Assembly: GCF_014698795.1 (NCBI RefSeq)
Contig: NZ_JACJTR010000009.1
Location: 124,001 to 188,000 of the forward strand
DNA length: 64,000 nt
Direction: 5' to 3'
DNA from: Nostoc sp. FACHB-892
GTDB lineage: Bacteria > Cyanobacteriota > Cyanobacteriia > Cyanobacteriales > Nostocaceae
A program made the translations under genes and the position numbers. The notes beneath the pieces are model-generated. The model did not search any database. It was given only the letters and a program-made list of their open reading frames with translations, and was not told the origin of the DNA. Positions within the stretch are counted from its first letter, which is position 1, and every line of letters begins with the position of its first letter. Shown piece after piece: positions 63,587 to 64,000 of the stretch.

Positions 63587-64000
63587 TTAAAAACTGCCAA
63601 GAGGAATCCGAGAAATTAAGGAAAATACACCAAATCCTACTAATAGCGCCCCACTAACTGGGTTAATCCAACCAGACCAGCGACGCAATTCTAGTAACTT
63701 TTTAATTGAAGCTGTAAAAGTACCTGCTAAAATCAATGGAGCTACATAACCGGCTGTGTAAGAAAGTAGCAAAACAGCCCCTAAAATTAAATCTTGTGTA
63801 TTGGCAATCCAACCCAACAAACTAGCTAAAACAGGCGTGCTACAAGGAGATGCGACTAAGCCGAAAGTCAGCCCTAGCAAGTAGGAACGCAATCCTGCTG
63901 GTAAATCTGGTGAAATCCAATTCGTTTCACCCAAGGATGGAAATTGCAGAGGTAGTGCTTCTAGTAAGTTCAGCCCCATAAGAATGGCAATAATGCTGAC
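63587..64000 (-). CDS. ccdA: cytochrome c biogenesis protein CcdA, partial (N-terminus beyond window)
   Basis: 138 codons visible, open to base 64000; the internal ATG at 63979 is not the start. Multi-helix membrane protein with GLVASPCSTPVLASLLGWIA, the second redox Cys region of CcdA, which passes electrons from thioredoxin across the membrane. It forms a unit with ccs1, 46 bp apart. Confidence 0.93.
   Translation of the reverse strand, partial: VSIIAILMGLNLLEALPLQFPSLGETNWISPDLPAGLRSYLLGLTFGLVASPCSTPVLASLLGWIANTQDLILGAVLLLSYTAGYVAPLILAGTFTASIKKLLELRRWSGWINPVSGALLVGFGVFSLISRIPLGSF

Noticed and set aside
1-64000. tRNA or rRNA genes
   Set aside because: No cloverleaf with a T-loop GTTCGA motif and no rRNA-like sequence was recognised by eye; a covariance scan would be decisive.

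Overview
The window is chromosomal DNA of a filamentous heterocystous-type cyanobacterium (Nostocales, most like Nostoc). The evidence is dense HIP1 octamers (GCGATCGC), heptanucleotide short tandem repeats in spacers (ATGCCCA, GGGGAGT, TAACTCC, ATCCAAA types), cyanobacterial lineage genes (Psb34, COP23-domain protein, zeta-carotene desaturase, Ccs1/CcdA, PstS, QueF, phasin) and the low GC content. No taxon can be proved from this window alone.

Layout. (1) 0-6 kb: end of an unidentified gene, a divergent cytosine deaminase/nucleoside hydrolase pair, a NUDIX-TIR operon, and an overlapping pair of a dipeptide epimerase and a DUF1611 protein that resembles a D-glutamate pathway. (2) 6-10 kb: the tiny psb34, a truncated Uma2-like gene, a secreted COP23-domain protein, a membrane-anchored pentapeptide-repeat protein and an unknown gene. 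(3) 10-30.3 kb: an extracellular phosphate-scavenging and type I secretion island. It holds a truncated 5'-nucleotidase, an 1814-residue nuclease/phytase protein, a GDPD/phytase-like protein, a seven-blade beta-propeller protein, a CNBD-C39-like-ABC exporter and an HlyD adaptor. Two cargo proteins end in the same roughly 255-residue RTX tail, and a Pho-box-like site lies before the first gene. (4) 30-35 kb: a rearranged strip with two toxin-antitoxin pairs, one intact and two decayed Uma2 genes, an integrase remnant and a duplicated uvrB 3' end, followed by uvrB. (5) 35-40 kb: small stress and unknown proteins (a 19-residue-repeat protein, CsbD, a lipoprotein), a histidine phosphatase and a 1.6 kb AT-rich stretch before a ribbon-helix-helix gene. 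(6) 40-64 kb: mostly housekeeping: crtQ, SRPBCC protein, ferredoxin, cobQ, PrxQ, an ABC-2 exporter, an Orn/Lys/Arg decarboxylase, D-Ala-D-Ala dipeptidase, two TspO paralogues, YdeI and a NarL-type regulator, era, pfkA, an AstE/AspA-like enzyme, YciI, the SRP RNA, phasin, a Cys-rich protein, queF, pstS, ccs1 and ccdA (cut by the window end).

How genes may work together. The exporter and HlyD adaptor are placed to secrete the RTX-tailed phosphatases, and PstS could import the phosphate they release; PstSCAB partners and the TolC-type outer-membrane protein are not in the window. NUDIX plus TIR is a plausible NAD+/ADP-ribose module. The epimerase, the DUF1611 protein and the D-Ala-D-Ala dipeptidase all point to D-amino-acid or peptidoglycan-fragment metabolism.

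Limits: everything was read by eye from one sequence. Family calls rest on recognised motifs, not on searches. No tRNA, rRNA, CRISPR array or complete insertion sequence was found.
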